From Cristatella mucedo (Eukaryota > Bryozoa > Phylactolaemata > Cristatellidae): a DNA stretch of 64,000 nt. Below are positions 56,441 through 64,000 of this stretch, piece after piece. The position numbers and the translations under genes are program-made. The notes under the pieces are model-generated. The model worked only from the letters and a program-made list of their open reading frames with translations, ran no database searches and was not told the DNA's origin. Location: contig WPIO01000067.1 of NCBI GenBank assembly GCA_009760855.2, forward strand, positions 309,501-373,500, given 5' to 3'. Positions within the stretch are counted from its first letter, which is position 1; every line of letters begins with the position of its first letter.

Positions 56441-57694
56441 ATATAGCGTTGCGATTTTAAGAAAAATCAAAGTAGAAAGGTGATCAACTTATTTATCAAA
56501 AATATAAACAGGTGCTGGTGTCCATGTTTAGCAGCCTGCTTGCAATGTGAGCTGTGCACACAGCAGGAAATGAGTTGGCTTTCTATGAACATACGACGCC
56601 GTATTAGCTACTTTCCTCCCCTTTCGTACCAGCGAGTAATCGTAGCGAAATTACGTAAACTAGAATAAATCACTCATCAACCCCTTATATAAGCTGGGTT
56701 TGTTAATCTGGCAGTCACTAATGCTCACACTATACATTTAGTGCGATATTTAAACTACAGGAACTAAGACGGTTCGGCAGGATGAGTGTCTCTTCAAAAG
56801 GAGATAGTTTTCTAATTTGCAAACGTAGCTGGAACATGGGGGAAATTAAGCACGTCTTGCTGTCTTTGACCTATTAAGTCTGAAATTAACAACTCTTTGG
56901 TAAGTGATGGCCATGCGTAGATATAATTTGCAAGTAATTATTCACGGGGGTTTACTACTCGGACATAAATTAAATGGCTGTCAGCACGTGCCCGTTCGGT
57001 ACCTGCCATCTCAATGCTGGTTCGTTAAATAAGTTTTTTCCTCCTGTACAGATTTTGATCGATTAACTAAGAGCTCTTGGCTGGCAGTGGGGAGACCTAT
57101 CATCTAGGTCAGCTGTCACTCAGGCCTGCCTTTTAAAGCTAACTTTGAGCTTGCGGCTATTTTCAATGGTCCAGGATAATTTCCATGTAACACCCGCTCA
57201 TGGGTTCCACCCGCCACTGCGGACCGTCGAGTTTTCACAGCAGTGAATTGGGAACGACCAAGAGCAAAGCGAGTAGAATGGAAGCGCACCTATCGTAAAC
57301 AGCATCGAGAAAGCCGTGCAGCAAAGGAAGCCACTTAGAGCCACCAAGCCGAAACTCGACAGAGACGTCGCCTACGAAAAACTTAATAACAGGAAGAGAC
57401 CGAAGAAGCGCAGCATCATTAGCTCTGCCAATGCCCTGCGAACGCCTGATTTGTGACGAGGTCAAAAGCAGGTAGCGTCGAGGGCAAAATTCGAGCACTT
57501 CGCGGTATAGACGCCTTGCCCAACTGTCGCCGGCTAGGCTGGGCAAACCTCTAGGTTAGCGGTTGGACTTTCCGTGACTTTTTTTTGGCACAAGGTAGCT
57601 CTCTAATACTGTGCAAGAAATTTCACGTAGCGCGCAGTAATTGTCCTTGGCCTGCAAGACTTCTCTTGCCGTGCCCGTACATTAAATGGCCTGC
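56441..57694. other. Intergenic, nothing recognised
   Basis: A 103-codon minus frame at 57235-57546 has no recognisable family. Confidence 0.45.
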
Positions 57695-58560
57695 CCAGGG
57701 CGCTGCTTGGTAAGATTACCGAGCTGTCCTCCATGGCGGCTTGCAAAAAAATTTAACCGGCTCCTCAGGTCTGTCTCGGCTAGATTATTGTAGTTCCCTT
57801 TTACCTGGGCTACCGAAAAAAAGATAACTATCGTGTTTCCTTTGCAACAAATGTAAAGCGCCAAGAAAAATTGAGTTATGAGGGTGCTTCATCAAATGTA
57901 TTGTTATGATTATCATCAGCGGTCCGCCGAAGCTGACGATGAATATGATAGCTAGGCTAGTTTACAGATCCTAGAGGTTTAATCATGTTTTCTTTTCTCA
58001 AAGAGCTGCTGATCAACGATGGATACTGAGAGAAGTTCTCAAGCTTACCCACAAGACCAGCCACGGCTTGGCTCCTTCATACCTAGCTGAACTGCTGCAC
58101 CAGTTTCAGCCTCCTCGTGCACTCAGATCCTGTGTGGACAATAAGATAGCTAGCTGTTCCATTGACCCACGTAAAGATAGCTGGCGACAGAAGCTTTTGC
58201 TCTGCTGTTCCTAAATTATGGAGCTCACTTCCACAATTCTTACGCAACGACAACTACTCTCCTGCAGCTGGCTATGGCACATTCCTTTCCAGCCGTCCCG
58301 AGCAGCTACGTCCATGCTACTCTACCTCACCTGCTCTAATGACTCAAGCTATGCTTCTCACTTTCTCTTTGTTGCGTGAGATAAAGTCTGTTGGCTAACT
58401 AATGCTTACCGAAAGCTGCTTAGGCTTGGAGTGCGATATTCAAAACTCTCCTGCGAAACTCCCAGTCTTTGTCAACTTGCAGACTGAGATACTTTTCGGC
58501 CTCAAACATGTTTTACAGACGCTTTCCTAGAGTACTCATTTACTCTAATCTTGATGAAAT
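57695..58560 (+). repeat. LINE family B fragment split by a family A tail
   Basis: Family B sequence at 57695-57825 and 57940-58560 (ACCAGCCACGGCTTGGCTCC, ATGCTTACCGAAAGCTGCTT). A LINE-A 3' tail (AAATGTAAAGCGCCAAGAAA) lies between them at 57826-57925, the reverse nesting of 39303-39762. Confidence 0.78.
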
Positions 58561-58991
58561 GTCCACGCATTAAAAAATCCATCCAGGGAACAAGCAACCT
58601 CTTGATGAATGTCAATCAATCAAATTTGGCTATTCACCATCCTCTTACTTTGCAGTAACCTAAACTAACATGTTCACTGATGGCACTTGAACTCTTACAA
58701 CTCTATTATACTACTCTGTAGTGTTATGTCCGCCCGACTCTCACTGGTCTGAGTAGCGACACAACTTGAGCTGTATTGTAACACCGAACGAAATATTTGC
58801 GAACCCCGTCGTCCGAACCAGATCTAACAGCAAAACTCGAGAATTCTAGAGTATCTTCATCTCGACTGTTTGTGTAGCAGTAGCTATTTTATGCATTAAG
58901 GCAAGAGATAAGTAAAACACACCTCGTACAATTGAAATCCCTTACCTAGTATGATTGCATAGCGCCCCAAAAGAATTAAATCTACAACTGC

Positions 58992-58995
<4 letters not shown>
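58561..58995. other. Intergenic; short SINE/LINE tail remnant
   Basis: ATAGCGCCCCAAAAGAATTA at 58957-58976 resembles a reversed tail of the SINE-A/LINE-A type. Confidence 0.45.

Positions 58996-59040
<45 letters not shown>
58996..59040. repeat. (GA)n microsatellite
   Basis: Perfect GA run in intergenic DNA. Confidence 0.97.
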
Positions 59041-59043
<3 letters not shown>

Positions 59044-59259
59044 ACTACTTACTGCATATGCATGGAGGGTCCACGAAGAAAATCTTGTTTTTACCTTGAT
59101 CATTGAGCCAGGTTAGAAAGCCTTTAAAGCACCACATAGGTTTATAAAGTGCTTCTGCAGTCCGAAAGGCTCCCTATGCCGTGCATCAATTGTACGGTGA
59201 ATAGGCATGTGATCCGTGCATGCACACCTCGCACGCGGATTCGAGTCGTGCGGATTCGA

Positions 59260-59362
59260 GTAGTGCAGCGGTCGATCCTTTATTTACCACTGCAAGCCGT
59301 GGTGGTAACTGTGAAGGCTCTTCTGCCACTATTTAAAGGGGGCTGTTAAATCAGCTTACCTT
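59260..59362 (+). repeat. SINE-B copy, 5' part degraded
   Basis: GGTCGATCCTTTATTTACC, CTGCAAGCCGTGGTGGTAAC, AAGGCTCTTCTGCCAC and GGGCTGTTAAATCAGC match the copy at 37021. Two B-box-like GATTCGAGT pieces lie just upstream. Confidence 0.8.
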
Positions 59363-60115
59363 TTGCACATCGCGACCTGAACCATATATCAACTGCGGCT
59401 GGAGAAAAATTCTGCGGCTCGTCAACGGCATAGCTGCCACATCTTGAGATTTCTGAGCTTTACTGGCTAGATCAAGTTTGGTTCTCGGGCGTTATACAAG
59501 CGACATAATTGTTATTATCATAAATATGTCATTGGAAGCCGCAGCAATACTCTATTACTAGAAAAGGCACGACACAATTGTTTAAATTCAAGGCCAACTC
59601 CCAGCAGTGACTTTGGGGAAGCGCTGTTGAGGATCCGAGTTTTTTCCGACAATATTGTAGCTGACTCAAAATATAACATTGAACGAATAACCGAATGAGA
59701 CAAATAGGACATCAGTTCCTGCAGAAGCAAGTGGACCCCGGGGAACATGACAACCAAGACTCAATAAGTCAACCTACCAACTAATCAATCAATCAATCAA
59801 TCAAACAATCTCGGACGCCTCGTCCGACGGCAGGGAAGAAAAACTACTGTTCGCTGTAAAGCTCACACACCGAGACGTCATGCCACACGTTTTCTTTTCT
59901 TCAGGCACAAGCCTGATGTGCAAGGAACTCGTACAAGCTACTCGTTCTATTACATAATTAAAAATGAGTTAGCGAGCTAACGAGCTTGCTCTGCACAGCA
60001 ACAAGCCAAGGCGCAGCCAGCAATGACAGAGACAGGCATCGAGTGTGGCAGCACCTGTGGGAGGGGCAGCAGCTGGACCCTGCCCCCAACGGCTGCTGCC
60101 ACCCTCGTTGGGTGT
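59363..60115. other. 3' flank of TNPO3, nothing else recognised
   Basis: An (AATC)n run lies at 59785-59805. No clear AATAAA on the minus strand was found near the TNPO3 stop. Confidence 0.45.
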
Positions 60116-63922
<3,807 letters not shown>

Positions 63923-64000
63923 CTGCCACCACGGAAAACATCGCTCAGACTTGCTGCCAGCGCCCGCCAGTGCCAGCAGCCGCACACCCCGCGATCGGCG

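Overview
The window is nuclear DNA from an animal, most likely an invertebrate. The evidence is spliced genes with GT-AG introns, CpG-rich promoters, tRNA-derived SINEs, L2/CR1-type LINE fragments and very long CT/GA microsatellites. The four recognisable proteins align to their human counterparts in nearly every exon but are clearly diverged, which argues against a vertebrate. I cannot name the phylum from sequence alone.

Four conserved single-copy-type genes are present, alternating in orientation. (1) A TDP-43 (TARDBP) orthologue on the + strand, 10592-18394: five coding exons, about 469 residues, complete. (2) An Artemis/SNM1C nuclease (DCLRE1C) orthologue on the - strand, 42067 down to about 27316: eight exons, with the metallo-beta-lactamase and beta-CASP core complete and the last two exon joins less certain. 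(3) A mitochondrial ribosomal protein bL21m (MRPL21) orthologue on the + strand, 47419-53950: six exons, about 191 residues, complete. (4) The C-terminal part of a transportin-3-like importin-beta (TNPO3) on the - strand, 63922 down to 60116: five exons, with the rest beyond the right edge. Splice phases agree at every exon join I propose. The genes have unrelated housekeeping roles (RNA binding, DNA end processing, mitochondrial translation, nuclear import of SR proteins) and nothing suggests that they work as one system.

Region by region: 1-10 kb is mostly LINE debris of two families (called A and B here), one of which is split by a 1.3 kb solo-LTR-like insertion, plus a CpG-rich block. 10-19.4 kb is TARDBP. 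19.4-27.3 kb is gene-poor, with LINE, SINE and minisatellite elements. 27.3-42.6 kb is DCLRE1C with many repeats in its introns. 42.7-46.5 kb is a LINE-A copy with a recognisable reverse transcriptase, AT-rich repeats and SINEs. 46.5-54 kb is MRPL21. 54-60 kb is intergenic with LINE-B and SINE remains. 60.1-64 kb is the 3' end of TNPO3.

The items least explained by known families are a dispersed element with a ~15-bp minisatellite core and conserved flanks (two copies), a SINE family that shares its 3' tail with LINE-A, a second SINE family with a different tail, a perfect 27-bp hairpin that looks like a template-switch scar, and a tandem duplication carrying two 5'-splice-site motifs downstream of TARDBP. 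I saw no prokaryotic-type system, CRISPR array or novel multi-gene operon.
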